A stretch of 64,000 nucleotides of DNA from Novosphingobium flavum (GCF_014230315.1 NZ_JACLAW010000002.1:1-64000); one strand, 5' to 3'; positions 49,134 to 58,282 are shown, counted from the stretch's first letter. Notes: generated by a model not told the origin, from the letters alone. Program-made: numbers and translations.

Positions 49134-49535
49134 ATGAACCCGCGCCCTGTCCTCGTGCTCGAGGACAGTTTCCTGATCGCCGCCTCGCTGGAGGACGCGC
49201 TGCTCGCGGCGGGCCACCCGGTCATGCTGGCGGGAACCCTGGCCGAGGCCGAGGCGCACATGGAAGACACTGACTTCCATGCCGCCCTGCTCGATTTCAT
49301 GCTGCCCGATGGAGACAGCCTCGGCCTCGCCCGGCGCCTCCACGCAGAAGGCTGCAAGGTCGCGGTGATTTCCGGGGCCGACCGCGATCTGGTGCCGCGC
49401 GATCCGGCGATCACCGCCCATTTCGCCAAGCCGACCGACGACCGCGACATCATCGCCTGGATCGCACAGGTCGCCCGCCCCGGCGCGGCGCGGGCTTCGG
49501 CGCGCGACGAAGTGCCATCCACCCGGGAACCTTGA
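49134..49535 (+). CDS. Single-domain response regulator
   Basis: A receiver-only protein of 133 residues starting MNPRPVLVLEDSFLIAASLEDALLAAG. The phosphoacceptor Asp is in ALLDFMLPDGDSL, the switch Ser is in VISGADRDLV and the conserved Lys in HFAKPTDD. The last 20 residues are Ala/Arg-rich. AAAAGGAAAT precedes the ATG. Its 3' end contains the -35 box of an EcfG promoter that should drive phyR. It is a second receiver-only protein beside the PhyR locus, possibly part of the phosphorelay; this is inferred from position. Confidence 0.83.
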   Translation: MNPRPVLVLEDSFLIAASLEDALLAAGHPVMLAGTLAEAEAHMEDTDFHAALLDFMLPDGDSLGLARRLHAEGCKVAVISGADRDLVPRDPAITAHFAKPTDDRDIIAWIAQVARPGAARASARDEVPSTREP

Positions 49536-49550
49536 GCCCAGGCAGGCGTT
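49526..49550 (+). promoter_or_regulatory. EcfG-type promoter upstream of phyR
   Basis: GGAAC (49526-49530), a 16-base spacer and CGTT (49547-49550) match the alphaproteobacterial EcfG consensus GGAAC-N16/17-CGTT exactly. The -35 box is within the last codons of the preceding receiver gene. phyR starts 40 bases downstream. This agrees with the autoregulatory loop known for the general stress response. Confidence 0.8.
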
Positions 49551-49559
49551 GCCTGCCTG
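49539..49559 (+). terminator. Perfect hairpin overlapping the phyR promoter
   Basis: CAGGCAGGC (49539-49547) and GCCTGCCTG (49551-49559) form a 9-bp perfect stem with loop GTT. No T-run follows, so termination of the upstream gene would be weak. The stem spans the -10 element of the EcfG promoter. Confidence 0.45.
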
Positions 49560-49589
49560 ATTGCTCATTCGTAGAGGGAAGGGGTTCGA

Positions 49590-50387
49590 ATGCCATTAGG
49601 CACCCAGGTTGCCGCCCAATTGCCTTACCTGCGCCGCTATGCCCGCGCCCTTACCGGCTCGCAGCACACCGGCGATGCCTTCGTCCGTGCCACGCTCGAA
49701 GCCGCGCTGGCTGACGAAGAGCTACAGGCCAGCCTCGCCGGCGGCCGTGTTCCGCTCTACCGCGCCTTCAACAAGGTCTGGGCCAGCGCCTATCTCGACG
49801 TTCCCGAGCCCGAAGCGGCCGCGGGCGGCGAGCTTGAGGTCGCGGCGCAAAGCCGCCTCTCGGCGATCACCCCGCTCAACCGGCAGGCCCTCCTCCTCGC
49901 CACGCTGGAGGACTTCACGGTCGAGGAAACGGCCGAGATCATGGATCTCGATCCGGCCCAGGTGGATGGCCTGATCCAGGAGGCGGTCGAGGAGATCGAC
50001 CGCGAATCGACCACCAACGTCCTGATCATCGAGGACGAGCCGCTCATCTCGATGCAGCTCGAAGACCTCGTCCGCTCGCTCGGCCACGACATCTGCGGCA
50101 CCGCCGCCACCCGCACCCAGGCCCAGGAAGTGGTCGCCGAGCACCGCCCCGGCCTCGTCCTCGCCGACATCCAGCTGGCTGACGGCAGCTCGGGCCTCGA
50201 CGCGGTCGACGACATCCTCGCGATCGGCGACGTCCCGGTGATCTTCATCACCGCCTATCCGGAACGCCTGCTCACCGGCAACCGCCCCGAGCCGACCTAC
50301 CTGATCACCAAGCCGTTCCAGGAATCGACCGTCCGCACGGCGATCAGCCAGGCCCTGTTCTTCGCTTCGAGCAAGACCATCGCATAA
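49590..50387 (+). CDS. phyR: General stress response regulator PhyR
   Basis: A 265-residue protein with an N-terminal ECF-sigma-like domain (about 1-135, RRYARALTGSQHTGDAFVRATLEAAL and QALLLATLEDFTVEETAEIMD) and a C-terminal receiver (about 140-260) with NVLIIEDEPLISMQLEDLV, phosphoacceptor Asp in VLADIQLADGSSGLDAVD, VIFITAYPERLL and ITKPF. On phosphorylation the sigma-like domain captures NepR and frees EcfG. It is divergent from, or rather convergent to, the histidine kinase gene that faces it, and nepR-ecfG lie beyond that kinase. An EcfG promoter precedes it. The sigma-like domain lacks DNA-binding competence, as known for the family. Confidence 0.96.
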   Translation: MPLGTQVAAQLPYLRRYARALTGSQHTGDAFVRATLEAALADEELQASLAGGRVPLYRAFNKVWASAYLDVPEPEAAAGGELEVAAQSRLSAITPLNRQALLLATLEDFTVEETAEIMDLDPAQVDGLIQEAVEEIDRESTTNVLIIEDEPLISMQLEDLVRSLGHDICGTAATRTQAQEVVAEHRPGLVLADIQLADGSSGLDAVDDILAIGDVPVIFITAYPERLLTGNRPEPTYLITKPFQESTVRTAISQALFFASSKTIA

Positions 50388-50579
50388 GTTTGTTGATGCG
50401 CCCCCGGCATCCGTCGGGGGCCAGCGGCGAGTCTGATGCATGGATCGGGGCAAGCTGGGCTTGCCCCTTGCGCGGCACCGGCCCGCCTTCGACGGATGTC
50501 GAAGGCGCACCAATCAAAAGACTCCCCGCACAAGGATCAGGCAAGGACCTGATCCGCGGACCATGCACAAAACCTCCCC

Positions 50580-52241
50580 CTAGCCCTCGCCGCCCTGCCC
50601 CCCGCGCAGCTGGAACGGCGCCGGGGTCCGCACCGGCACGACCAGCGAGCAGGAAACCCCTTCCGGCAGGAACCGGAGGTCGACCGGGTTCTTCAACTCG
50701 TGCGCCACGATCTTCTCGATCAGTTCGGTGCCGAAGCCGCGCCGCCGCAATTCCGGCACCACCGGGCCGCCGCTCTCGGTCCATTCTATCCGCGCGAGCT
50801 TGTCGGTGATCATTTCCCAGCAGATCTCGACCCGCCCCCCGGCCACCGAAAGGGCGCCGTATTTCGAGGCATTGGTCGCCAGCTCGTGAATGGCGAGGCC
50901 GAGCGACAGCGCGTCGTTGGGCGCCAGTTCCACGTTGGGCCCGCGCATGTCGAGCACATGATCGGCATCGTGGGCATAGGGTGCCAGCTCCGCGCCGACC
51001 ACGGCCCGGATCGGGGTCGTGCCCCATTCCGACTGGGTCAGCAGGTCGTGCGTGGCCGAAAGGGCGCGAACCCGCCCGATCAGGCCCGTCACGAAATCGT
51101 CGATGTCATCGGTCCTGCGCCGGGTCAGGGTGACGATCGAAAGCACGTTGGCAAGGGTATTCTTGACCCGGTGGTTGAGCTCGCGGGTCAGCGAATTGCG
51201 GATCGAGGCCTGCTCCTCGAACCAGGCCAGCGCCGCACGGTCCTCCGCCGCCTGCTGGGTGACCAGCCGCGCCACGACCAGCAGCAGGGCCGCCGCCATC
51301 ATCCCGAACAGCAGGGTCAACAGCGAGAGGTTGGACAGGGTCGAACCCTCGGGCGGGGAAATCTCGATCCGCATCGGCCGGTCCGCGAACATCACCCGGG
51401 TCACGATACGGTGCCCCTCCCCCACCTGCCGCCCCATCTGCGCCAGCGGCACCAGCCGCGAGCTGGCTTCGTCGATCAGGGCGATGCCGTAGCCGCGCGC
51501 CCGGTCGTCGCCGAGCGCGGCCTCGATGAAGCCCTGCGCATTGAAGGCCCGGGCCAGTACGCCGACCAGGCGGCGTTCCGCACCCGATCCGTCGAACACG
51601 GGAACGAATATGCCGAACCCGGTGCGCGGCCCGCTGGCTGATGCGCTCTGCAACTGCACCGGCCCGCTCGCGCTCGGGCGCCCGGAGCGCACGGCCCGCT
51701 CGATCGCGTCGCGGCGCACCGGATCGCTCATCGGATCATAGCCATAGACGCCGGGCTGAACCGCATCGACCGGGTGGACGAAGATGACCGGCAGGGCCAC
51801 CCGCCCCTGCGGCGCGGGATGGATCGTGAACCCGGCCAGTCCGTCCGCCCGCGCCTTGTCCTCCATGGCCGCCGCAGCACCGGGTTCGACCGCCTGCATC
51901 CAGGCCACGGCCCCGCCCCCGCGCAGGCTGGCATCGCGGTCGAGCTGGGCGGCGAATTCGTGGAAGCCGGTGGAATTCATGCGCGGCTGCATCGACATGA
52001 GCACGGCCCCCGCCCTGAGGTAGACCGTGTTGGCACTGGCCAGCCGCTCCATCGCCGAACTGGCCGACAGCGCGATCTGGCGGTTCAGGGCTTCGGCCCG
52101 CTGGGTCTCGACCTGTTCGATGGCATAGACGCTCAGGCCCGTGATCGCCGAGACCAGCAGGAAGATCCCGACCGGCATGGCCCGCGGAAACCGCAGGTAC
52201 CAGCGCAAGGCCCGAATCCGTTTGACTACGTCTCGCTCCAC
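50580..52241 (-). CDS. CHASE-domain HWE/HisKA_2 sensor histidine kinase of the PhyR locus
   Basis: A 553-residue membrane kinase. An N-terminal membrane helix (MPVGIFLLVSAITGLSVYAI) is followed by a periplasmic CHASE domain (about 60-290, PVIFVHPVDAVQPGVYGYDP), a second helix (LSLLTLLFGMMAAALLLVVA), then a HisKA_2/HWE dimerisation helix with the phosphoacceptor His in TRELNHRVKNTLANVLS and an ATPase domain with LGLAIHELATNASKYGAL and RRRGFGTELI. The GTG at 52241 is proposed as start. It lies between phyR and nepR-ecfG, the usual place for PhyK or PhyP in sphingomonads, where it controls PhyR phosphorylation. Whether it is kinase or phosphatase in vivo is open. Confidence 0.87.
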   Translation of the reverse strand: MERDVVKRIRALRWYLRFPRAMPVGIFLLVSAITGLSVYAIEQVETQRAEALNRQIALSASSAMERLASANTVYLRAGAVLMSMQPRMNSTGFHEFAAQLDRDASLRGGGAVAWMQAVEPGAAAAMEDKARADGLAGFTIHPAPQGRVALPVIFVHPVDAVQPGVYGYDPMSDPVRRDAIERAVRSGRPSASGPVQLQSASASGPRTGFGIFVPVFDGSGAERRLVGVLARAFNAQGFIEAALGDDRARGYGIALIDEASSRLVPLAQMGRQVGEGHRIVTRVMFADRPMRIEISPPEGSTLSNLSLLTLLFGMMAAALLLVVARLVTQQAAEDRAALAWFEEQASIRNSLTRELNHRVKNTLANVLSIVTLTRRRTDDIDDFVTGLIGRVRALSATHDLLTQSEWGTTPIRAVVGAELAPYAHDADHVLDMRGPNVELAPNDALSLGLAIHELATNASKYGALSVAGGRVEICWEMITDKLARIEWTESGGPVVPELRRRGFGTELIEKIVAHELKNPVDLRFLPEGVSCSLVVPVRTPAPFQLRGGQGGEG

Positions 52242-52312
52242 GCCATCCCCTGTCCCACAGCCATCCTGCCCCCCAAGGCATAGGCTCGCCAACTGCGATC
52301 TGTTCGCTAGCG

Positions 52313-52337
52313 GGAACCACACAGCATGGTTTTCGTT
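52313..52337 (+). promoter_or_regulatory. EcfG-type promoter for nepR-ecfG
   Basis: GGAAC (52313-52317), a 16-base spacer and CGTT (52334-52337) match the EcfG consensus exactly. nepR starts about 110 bases downstream. The kinase gene reads away on the other strand. An autoregulated nepR-ecfG operon is the rule in alphaproteobacteria. Confidence 0.85.
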
Positions 52338-52448
52338 CCTGTGGGGTCGGCGGCGCGAATTGCCCGTGGTTTGCTGGCGTGTAAGGGGAGAGTGGCACGG
52401 CCGCCCCGGCCATGCACTCGATTTGGATCAGGGACAGCGCGCACCGTA

Positions 52449-52634
52449 ATGACGCAGGACAAAAGCCCCGGAAAGGCAGACCCATCAATGCAACCGGAGA
52501 CCACCCGCGCAGGCAGGAAAGCCAGGCCGGAGTGGGCTGATGGCCTGCGGCAGCTTTACGATTCCGTCGTCAACGAACCGCTGCCTGACAGCTTTGCCGA
52601 TCTGATCTCCAAGCTGGACGATACTGGCAAATGA
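52449..52634 (+). CDS. nepR: Anti-sigma factor NepR
   Basis: A 61-residue protein (48 residues if the ATG at 52488 is used). The core GLRQLYDSVVNEPLPDSFADLISKLD is the conserved NepR helix pair that binds EcfG in the unstressed cell and PhyR~P under stress. Its stop overlaps the ecfG start (ATGA). It is too short for many gene finders. Neither start has a strong ribosome binding site; the longer form is nearer the usual length. Confidence 0.9.
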   Translation: MTQDKSPGKADPSMQPETTRAGRKARPEWADGLRQLYDSVVNEPLPDSFADLISKLDDTGK

Positions 52635-53284
52635 GCAAAGCACCGGCCCCCGCAGGGCCCCTGGACCGCCCCGCCAGCGCCCCCAGCGGCCAGCATCGCA
52701 GCGAAAGCGACCGCATCGCCTTCAAGCGCGAGATGACCGCCGTCATCCCGCACCTGCGCGCCTTCGCCCGCGGCCTTTGCGGCCGCCCCGACCTCGCCGA
52801 CGATCTCGTGCAGGAAACCCTGCTCAAGGCCTGGGCCGCGCAGGACCGGTTCGAGCCGGGTACCTCGATGCGCGCCTGGACCTTCGTCATCCTGCGCAAC
52901 GCCTACCTCACCGACATGCGCCGCAACCGCTTCCGCGGCGAATATGACGAGGGCGTGGCCGAACGCACGCTAACCGCGCCGGCCGGGCAGGAAGGCCCGC
53001 TTCACCTCGCCGACATGCACCGCGCCCTGCTCACCTTGCCCCACGAGCGGCGCGAGGCCCTGCTCCTCGTCGGCGCCGGCGGCTTCAGCTACGAGGAAGC
53101 GGCCGAGATCTGCGGATGCGCCGTCGGCACGATCAAGAGCCGGGTCGGCCGCGCCCGCGCCGCGCTCTCCCGGATGATCGAGAACGGCGAGATGCCCCGC
53201 CGCGGCAAGGGCGGCGAGGATGCCGCACACCGCGCGATCATGAAGGATCTCGATCACGTCGCTCACGGCGGCACGCTGGACTAG
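52631..53284 (+). CDS. ecfG: RNA polymerase ECF sigma factor EcfG
   Basis: A 217-residue ECF sigma factor. Region 2 is FARGLCGRPDLADDLVQETLLKAW and DRFEPGTSMRAWTFVILRN; region 4 is LLLVGAGGFSYEEAAEICGC then VGTIKSRVGRARAALSRM. It directs the general stress regulon from GGAAC/CGTT promoters, two of which are seen in this window. It overlaps nepR by four bases (ATGA). A 45-residue C-terminal extension (GEMPRRGKGGEDAAHRAIMK) follows region 4. Confidence 0.95.
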   Translation: MSKAPAPAGPLDRPASAPSGQHRSESDRIAFKREMTAVIPHLRAFARGLCGRPDLADDLVQETLLKAWAAQDRFEPGTSMRAWTFVILRNAYLTDMRRNRFRGEYDEGVAERTLTAPAGQEGPLHLADMHRALLTLPHERREALLLVGAGGFSYEEAAEICGCAVGTIKSRVGRARAALSRMIENGEMPRRGKGGEDAAHRAIMKDLDHVAHGGTLD

Positions 53285-53356
53285 AGCGGATTGACTGGGG
53301 GGCCCACACAACCAGTGCTTGATCCGCCGGCCTCCCCGCGCCTAGATTCCCCGGCA

Positions 53357-54550
53357 ATGACCGCCGAGGGACCAGACAGAGCAGATCAACCCAGCTTCGC
53401 CGGCCCGCCCGCGTCGGACGATCCCGCGCCGTTCGCCGCCCAGCAGCTGCGCCTCGTCTCGGCCCTGGTCATGCTTCTCGGGCTCGGCCTGTTCCTCGCC
53501 CTGCCCTTCGTCCTTTCCAGCGCGGCCGTGGTCTTCCTGCCGCTGTTCACGGCGGCGATCCTCTCGATCGTGCTGTCCCCGCTTGCCGACCAGTTGATGA
53601 AGTTCGGCCTGCCCAACCTGCTCAGCTCGGCGCTGGCGCTCCTGCTGTTCATCGCCCTCGTGGTCATGGCGATCTCGCTGATCCTGATCCCTGCCCTCGC
53701 GCTCGCCGACGATATCCCCGCGATGGTCGGGCGCGCCGCCCAGCAGCTCACCCGCCTGCGCTCCAACCTTGACTGGATCAACCAGCTGAGCACGGCGCTG
53801 GCCCGCCTCTCCGGCCGGGCCCCGATCCGCGAAGTGGTCGTGGCCAGCCCATCGGTGGTCGAACAGGTCGCCGTCGCCACCCCTAGCGTGGTCCTTGAAA
53901 CCCTGCTCACCCTGCTGATGAGCTTCTTCATGATCGAATCGCGGCTGCGCCTGCGCCAGCACCTGCTGTTCGATCGCACCTCGTTCGGCTCCAGCCTCAA
54001 GGCGGCCCGCCTGGTGCGCGAGATCCAGGACCGCGTCGGCAGCTACATTCTCACCGTTGCCCTGATCAATGCCGTTGTCGGCGCCATCACCGCCTTCGGC
54101 GCCTGGGCGCTGGGCTGGAACGCCCCGATCATGTGGGGCGGGATCGCCGCCCTGCTCAACTTCGTGCCCTACGTCGGCCCGCTGACCATGATCGGCGCCC
54201 TCACCCTCGTCGGCATCGCCACTTACGATACCGTGGCCATGGGCATGGTCGCGCCGCTGGCCTACCTCGCCATCCACGCGACCGAGGCCAATGTCATCAC
54301 CCCGGCCGTGCTCGGCCGCCGCTTCACCGTGAACCCGGTGCTGATCCTGTTCTCGTTCAGCCTGTTCACCTGGGTCTGGGGCGTCATCGGCGCCCTGCTC
54401 TCGGTGCCGATCCTGATCACCATCACCGCCGCGCTCGACCATCTCGGCAAGCCCAACATCGTCGGCTTCGTCTTCGGCGAACCCCTGTTCCCCCACCTCC
54501 CCGAAGTGGCCGTGGCCGAGGAAAGCGCCGCCGCCGCGGAACTGGGCTGA
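53357..54550 (+). CDS. AI-2E family transporter (PerM-like)
   Basis: A 397-residue membrane protein of the AI-2E transporter superfamily. It has seven to eight helices including LVMLLGLGLFLALPFVLSSA, LLTLLMSFFMIESRLRLRQ, and the family blocks NFVPYVGPLTMIGALTLVG and ATEANVITPAVLGRRFTVNP, then FSFSLFTWVWGVIGALLSVP. Members export quorum signals, solutes or act as Na/H antiporters; the substrate is unclear here. The ATG at 53357 follows a Pro-rich leader without a good ribosome binding site, and a TTG at 53291 is an alternative. It may be co-expressed with ecfG. Confidence 0.85.
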   Translation: MTAEGPDRADQPSFAGPPASDDPAPFAAQQLRLVSALVMLLGLGLFLALPFVLSSAAVVFLPLFTAAILSIVLSPLADQLMKFGLPNLLSSALALLLFIALVVMAISLILIPALALADDIPAMVGRAAQQLTRLRSNLDWINQLSTALARLSGRAPIREVVVASPSVVEQVAVATPSVVLETLLTLLMSFFMIESRLRLRQHLLFDRTSFGSSLKAARLVREIQDRVGSYILTVALINAVVGAITAFGAWALGWNAPIMWGGIAALLNFVPYVGPLTMIGALTLVGIATYDTVAMGMVAPLAYLAIHATEANVITPAVLGRRFTVNPVLILFSFSLFTWVWGVIGALLSVPILITITAALDHLGKPNIVGFVFGEPLFPHLPEVAVAEESAAAAELG

Positions 54551-54577
54551 CGGCCTGCCCATGTCCGGAATGAAGCA

Positions 54578-54609
54578 GGGCCGCGCGCGCCGAGGGAAAC
54601 GCGCGGCCC
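54578..54609. terminator. Hairpin between convergent transporter and sodB genes
   Basis: GGGCCGCGCG (54578-54587) pairs perfectly with CGCGCGGCCC (54600-54609) around a 12-nt loop. It is placed in the 83-base gap between two converging genes and probably ends both transcripts. No T-run is present on either strand. Confidence 0.6.
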
Positions 54610-54633
54610 CGATCACTCAGGCTGGCCCGGCAC

Positions 54634-55245
54634 TCAGGCCGGATAGACCCAGCGGCCTTCGCTGGCGAGGTTCGCGGCGGCGAAGTCCCAGTTGATCAGC
54701 TCGTCCAGAACCGCCTTGAGGTAGTCCGGCCGCAGGTTCTTGCGGTCGACGTAGTAGGCGTGTTCCCAGAGGTCGATCACCAGCAGCGGCTTGGCGCCGG
54801 TGTCGGCCAGGGTCTCGGCGTCGTGCGTGTCGACCACGACCAGCTTGCCGCCTTCTTCGGCCAGCCACACCCAGCCCGAGGCAAAGTGGTCGGCGCCGCT
54901 GCTGGCCAGTTCCTTGGTGAGCGCCTCGACCGAACCGAAGTCACGCTCGATCGCGGCGAGCAGCTCGCCGGCCGGGGCGGTCTTGTCCGGGCTCAGGCTG
55001 GCCCAGTAGAACCCGTGATTCCAGGTCTGGGCGGCGTTGTTGAACAGCTTGGGATTATCCTTGCGGGCCGCCGCGACGATATCCTCGAGCGCGGCGTTTT
55101 CCAGCGCGGTGCCGGCAGTGGCGGCATTGGTCTTGTCGACATAGGCCTTGTGGTGCTTGCCGTGGTGGACGTCGAGCGTGGCCGAGGAAATGGCAGGCGA
55201 AAGCGCGTCCGCCCCATAGGGCAACGGCATCAGCGAGATCGGCAT
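54634..55245 (-). CDS. sodB: Superoxide dismutase [Fe/Mn], Fe-type
   Basis: A 203-residue cytosolic enzyme. The metal ligands are His27 (VHHGKHH), His77 (TWNHGFYW), Asp158 and His162 (DLWEHAYYVD). Gln73 in AAQTWNHGFYW is the position that marks Fe-type enzymes. Length and the C-terminal INWDFAAANL segment are usual. The ATG at 55245 is preceded by a plausible ribosome site (ACGGAG). A weak EcfG-like promoter lies upstream. It is convergent with the AI-2E transporter gene. Confidence 0.95.
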   Translation of the reverse strand: MPISLMPLPYGADALSPAISSATLDVHHGKHHKAYVDKTNAATAGTALENAALEDIVAAARKDNPKLFNNAAQTWNHGFYWASLSPDKTAPAGELLAAIERDFGSVEALTKELASSGADHFASGWVWLAEEGGKLVVVDTHDAETLADTGAKPLLVIDLWEHAYYVDRKNLRPDYLKAVLDELINWDFAAANLASEGRWVYPA

Positions 55246-55312
55246 GGGAACTCCGTAAGGCTATGGAAGATAAGGATCGGATGGGCCGAAAGAACCCGGC
55301 CCTGCGCTGGGA

Positions 55313-55337
55313 AACGCCCGCGTCCCCTGTCGTTTCC
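55313..55337 (-). promoter_or_regulatory. Possible EcfG-like promoter upstream of sodB
   Basis: On the minus strand GGAAA (55337-55333), a 16-base spacer and CGTT (55316-55313) differ from the EcfG consensus only in the last base of the -35 box. sodB starts about 70 bases downstream. Membership in the stress regulon is plausible but the mismatch makes it uncertain. The site lies close to the stop codon of the symporter gene (55349). Confidence 0.3.
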
Positions 55338-55348
55338 TCCGCCTCGCG

Positions 55349-56614
55349 TCAAGCCGTGCGCGAACGACGGTCGACCGTCGCGGTCACCGCCACGTCCATC
55401 GTCACATTGGCAAGGGTGCGCATCAGGTCGGGCAGCATCTCGACCGCCACGAGCAGGCCGAGCGGCCCGGTCGGCACGCCCATGGCCAGCGCGATCGGCG
55501 CGGTCGAGGCGATGAAGCTGATCGTGCCGGGCAGGGAGATCGTCCCGAAGGTCGTGGCCACGGCCACGGCCACCCCGGCGGCGATCGCGGCGGGCGGCAG
55601 CGGCGTGCCGGTCAGCCGCGCGACATAGATGCCCACGGCGAGGTTCATCACCGGGCTGGTCGCGCGGAACAGGGCCACGGCCAGCGGGAGGACGAAGTCG
55701 GCGCTGGCGCTGCGCACGCCGAGGGAGCGGCAGGCCGCCAGCATGGCCGGCAGGCAGGCGAGCGAGGACTGGGTCGAGAGCGCCATGGCCTGAACCGGCA
55801 GCATGGTCCGGGCAAAGGCGCCCAGCGCGAGCCGTCCGCCCAGCACCGCCAGGCCGTAGCCCGCCACGAAGACGATCGCCCCCATGCTCGCCACCACGGC
55901 GATGTAATGGGCGAGCGCCGCGATCGCGTCACTGCCGGCAGCGGAGGAAACCCCCAGCGCCAGCGCGAAGACCCCGACCGGCGCCAGCCGCAGGACCCAG
56001 CCGATGATCACCATCATCGTCGCCGCAAGGGCCGCGAACACATTCGCCATCAGGTCTCGCGGCGCGGCCGGCAGCCGGGTCGTGGCCATGGCGAACAGCG
56101 CGAAGAAAGCCAGCACCGGCAGGACCAGGTCCCCGGCCGCCGCCGCCACCACGTTGGCCGGAAGCAGGGCATCAAGGAAATCGGCAAAGGCGGGCAGCGA
56201 CCCGCTCGCCGCTGGGGCCGCTGCCTGCAAGGCCGCCGCCGCTCGCTGCGGCACAGGAAACAGGTCGAGCGCCAGTGGCATCAACACGGCGGCCATCACC
56301 GTGCCCACGCCGAGCACCGCCACGAACAGGCCCAGCGTGCGCCGCGCCATCGGCCCCGCCTCGGCCGCGGCGACCGACTGGACGATCCCCGTGACCAGCA
56401 GCGAAACCACCAGCGGCAGGATGGTCATCTGCAAGGCGCGAAGCCACAGGTGGCCGAGCGGCGCGATCATCGCGCTCAAGCCGCCGCCTTCGCCCACCAG
56501 CAGCCCCAGCACGAGGCCGCCGACCAGCCCCGCCAGCGTCAGCCCGGCCGGAACCTTCACTTCGGGGATCATCGCGGAAAGATCGGGCGCGCCCGTGCCG
56601 GTGTCGTGCTGCAT
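55349..56614 (-). CDS. Dicarboxylate/amino acid:cation symporter (DAACS family)
   Basis: A 421-residue membrane transporter with eight helices and two re-entrant loops typical of the family. Visible blocks are LRALQMTILPLVVSLLVTGI, LPLALDLFPVP, STQSSLACLPAMLAACRSLG (the serine-rich loop) and PVMNLAVGIYVARLTGTPLP, where Asn of the cation site lies. It imports C4-dicarboxylates or acidic/neutral amino acids with sodium or protons. The ATG at 56614 has GGAG upstream; the longer frame is not supported. It is divergent from glmM and may share a transcript with sodB. Confidence 0.87.
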   Translation of the reverse strand: MQHDTGTGAPDLSAMIPEVKVPAGLTLAGLVGGLVLGLLVGEGGGLSAMIAPLGHLWLRALQMTILPLVVSLLVTGIVQSVAAAEAGPMARRTLGLFVAVLGVGTVMAAVLMPLALDLFPVPQRAAAALQAAAPAASGSLPAFADFLDALLPANVVAAAAGDLVLPVLAFFALFAMATTRLPAAPRDLMANVFAALAATMMVIIGWVLRLAPVGVFALALGVSSAAGSDAIAALAHYIAVVASMGAIVFVAGYGLAVLGGRLALGAFARTMLPVQAMALSTQSSLACLPAMLAACRSLGVRSASADFVLPLAVALFRATSPVMNLAVGIYVARLTGTPLPPAAIAAGVAVAVATTFGTISLPGTISFIASTAPIALAMGVPTGPLGLLVAVEMLPDLMRTLANVTMDVAVTATVDRRSRTA

Positions 56615-56708
56615 GGACGCTCCATTGCTCTTTGCTAAGGTGACAATAGACTGGCCATGATCCATGGCAAAGCCACGCACGCACAATACGAGATTGAGCG
56701 AAGACCTC

Positions 56709-58049
56709 ATGAGCAAGCACTATTTCGGAACCGACGGGATCCGCGGCCGCACCAACGCCGGGGTGATGACCGCCGCCACCGCGATGAAGGTCGGCATGGC
56801 CGCCGGCAAACGCTTCCTGCGCGGCGATCACCGCCACCGCGTGGTGATCGGCAAGGACACCCGCCTGTCCGGCTACATGCTGGAAAACGCGATGGTCGCC
56901 GGTTTCACGTCGGTCGGCATGGACGTCGTCCTGCTCGGGCCGATGCCCACCCCTGCCGTGGCTCTCCTCACCCGCGAACTGCGCGCCGATGTCGGGGTGA
57001 TGATTTCGGCCAGCCACAACCCCTATGAGGACAACGGCATCAAGCTGTTCGGCCCCGATGGCTTCAAGCTGTCGGACGAGGACGAGCTGGCGATCGAGGC
57101 CATGCTGGGCGAGGAAATCGACCTTGCCCCCTCGCCCGAGATCGGCCGCGCCCGCCGCATCGACGATGCCCGCGGCCGCTACATCCACGCGGTCAAGGCC
57201 AGCCTGCCCGAAAACGTCCGGCTCGACGGGCTCAAGATCGTGGTCGATTGCGCCAATGGCGCGGCCTATCAGGTCGCCCCGTCCGCGATCTGGGAACTCG
57301 GCGCGGAAATCCACGCCATCGGGGTCAATCCCAATGGCCGCAACATCAACGAACGCTGCGGCTCGACTCACCTCGATCTCGTCCGCGAAACCGTGGTCGC
57401 CTCGGGCGCCGACATCGGCATCGCGCTGGATGGCGACGCCGACCGCCTGATCGTGATCGACGAAAAGGGCGCCGTGGTCGACGGCGACCAGATCATGGCC
57501 CTGCTCGGCACCGAGATGGCCCAGCGCGGCCTCCTGCGCGGCGGCGGCGTGGTTGCCACGGTCATGTCCAACCTCGGCCTCGAACGCTACCTCGCCGGGC
57601 AGGACCTGACCCTCGAACGCACCGCCGTGGGCGACCGCCACGTGCTCGAACGCATGAAGACCCAGGGCTTCAACGTCGGCGGCGAACAGTCCGGCCACAT
57701 GATCCTGCTCGACCATGCCACCACCGGAGACGGCACGGTCGCCGCCCTGCAGGTCCTCGCCGCGCTCGTCCGCTCGGGCAAGCGCGCCAGCGAATTGCTC
57801 CACCTGTTCGACCCTGTGCCCCAGCTGCTCAAGAACGTCCGCTTCTCCGGCGGCAAGCCGCTGGCCGATGCCCGCGTGCAGAAGGTGATCGCCGAGGCCG
57901 AGGCCCAGCTTTCCGGGCGAGGCCGCCTCGTCATCCGCCCCTCGGGCACTGAACCGGTCATTCGCGTCATGGCCGAGGGCGACGACAGCTCCGAGGTCGC
58001 CTCGGTCGTCGGCGCGATCTGCGATGCCGTGGCAGAGGCCGCCGCCTGA
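56709..58049 (+). CDS. glmM: Phosphoglucosamine mutase
   Basis: A 446-residue enzyme that converts glucosamine-6-phosphate to glucosamine-1-phosphate for peptidoglycan and lipopolysaccharide. The phospho-serine loop is [17 protein letters not shown], the Mg loop is [13 protein letters not shown], the sugar loop [10 protein letters not shown] and the phosphate loop [15 protein letters not shown]. The first residues [16 protein letters not shown] are the normal N-terminus, so the upstream ATG at 56664 is rejected. Its stop codon overlaps the start of a DUF1272 gene. Confidence 0.96.
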   Translation: MSKHYFGTDGIRGRTNAGVMTAATAMKVGMAAGKRFLRGDHRHRVVIGKDTRLSGYMLENAMVAGFTSVGMDVVLLGPMPTPAVALLTRELRADVGVMISASHNPYEDNGIKLFGPDGFKLSDEDELAIEAMLGEEIDLAPSPEIGRARRIDDARGRYIHAVKASLPENVRLDGLKIVVDCANGAAYQVAPSAIWELGAEIHAIGVNPNGRNINERCGSTHLDLVRETVVASGADIGIALDGDADRLIVIDEKGAVVDGDQIMALLGTEMAQRGLLRGGGVVATVMSNLGLERYLAGQDLTLERTAVGDRHVLERMKTQGFNVGGEQSGHMILLDHATTGDGTVAALQVLAALVRSGKRASELLHLFDPVPQLLKNVRFSGGKPLADARVQKVIAEAEAQLSGRGRLVIRPSGTEPVIRVMAEGDDSSEVASVVGAICDAVAEAAA

Positions 58050-58273
58050 TGCTGGAAATGCGCCCCGACTGCGAACGCTGCGGCACCGACCTGCCGGCCG
58101 AAGCCCCCGGCGCCTTCATCTGCTCGTTCGAATGCACCTTCTGCGCCGAATGCGCCGATGCGCTCGACGAACTCTGCCCCAATTGCGGCGGAGAGCTGAT
58201 GGACCGCCCGACGCGCGCCAAGCGCCATCATGCCGAGAATCCGCCGTCAAACGTAAGGCACTATAAAGGGTAG
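58049..58273 (+). CDS. DUF1272 domain-containing zinc-ribbon protein
   Basis: A small protein of 74 residues beginning [20 protein letters not shown]. Eight cysteines in pairs (CERCG, CSFECTFCAECAD, CPNCGG) should bind two zinc ions. DUF1272 proteins are widespread and uncharacterised. The start overlaps the glmM stop (TGATG), so it is translated with glmM. An unusual point is this coupling to a cell-wall gene. Confidence 0.87.
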   Translation: MLEMRPDCERCGTDLPAEAPGAFICSFECTFCAECADALDELCPNCGGELMDRPTRAKRHHAENPPSNVRHYKG

Positions 58274-58282
58274 CCTTCTCCC

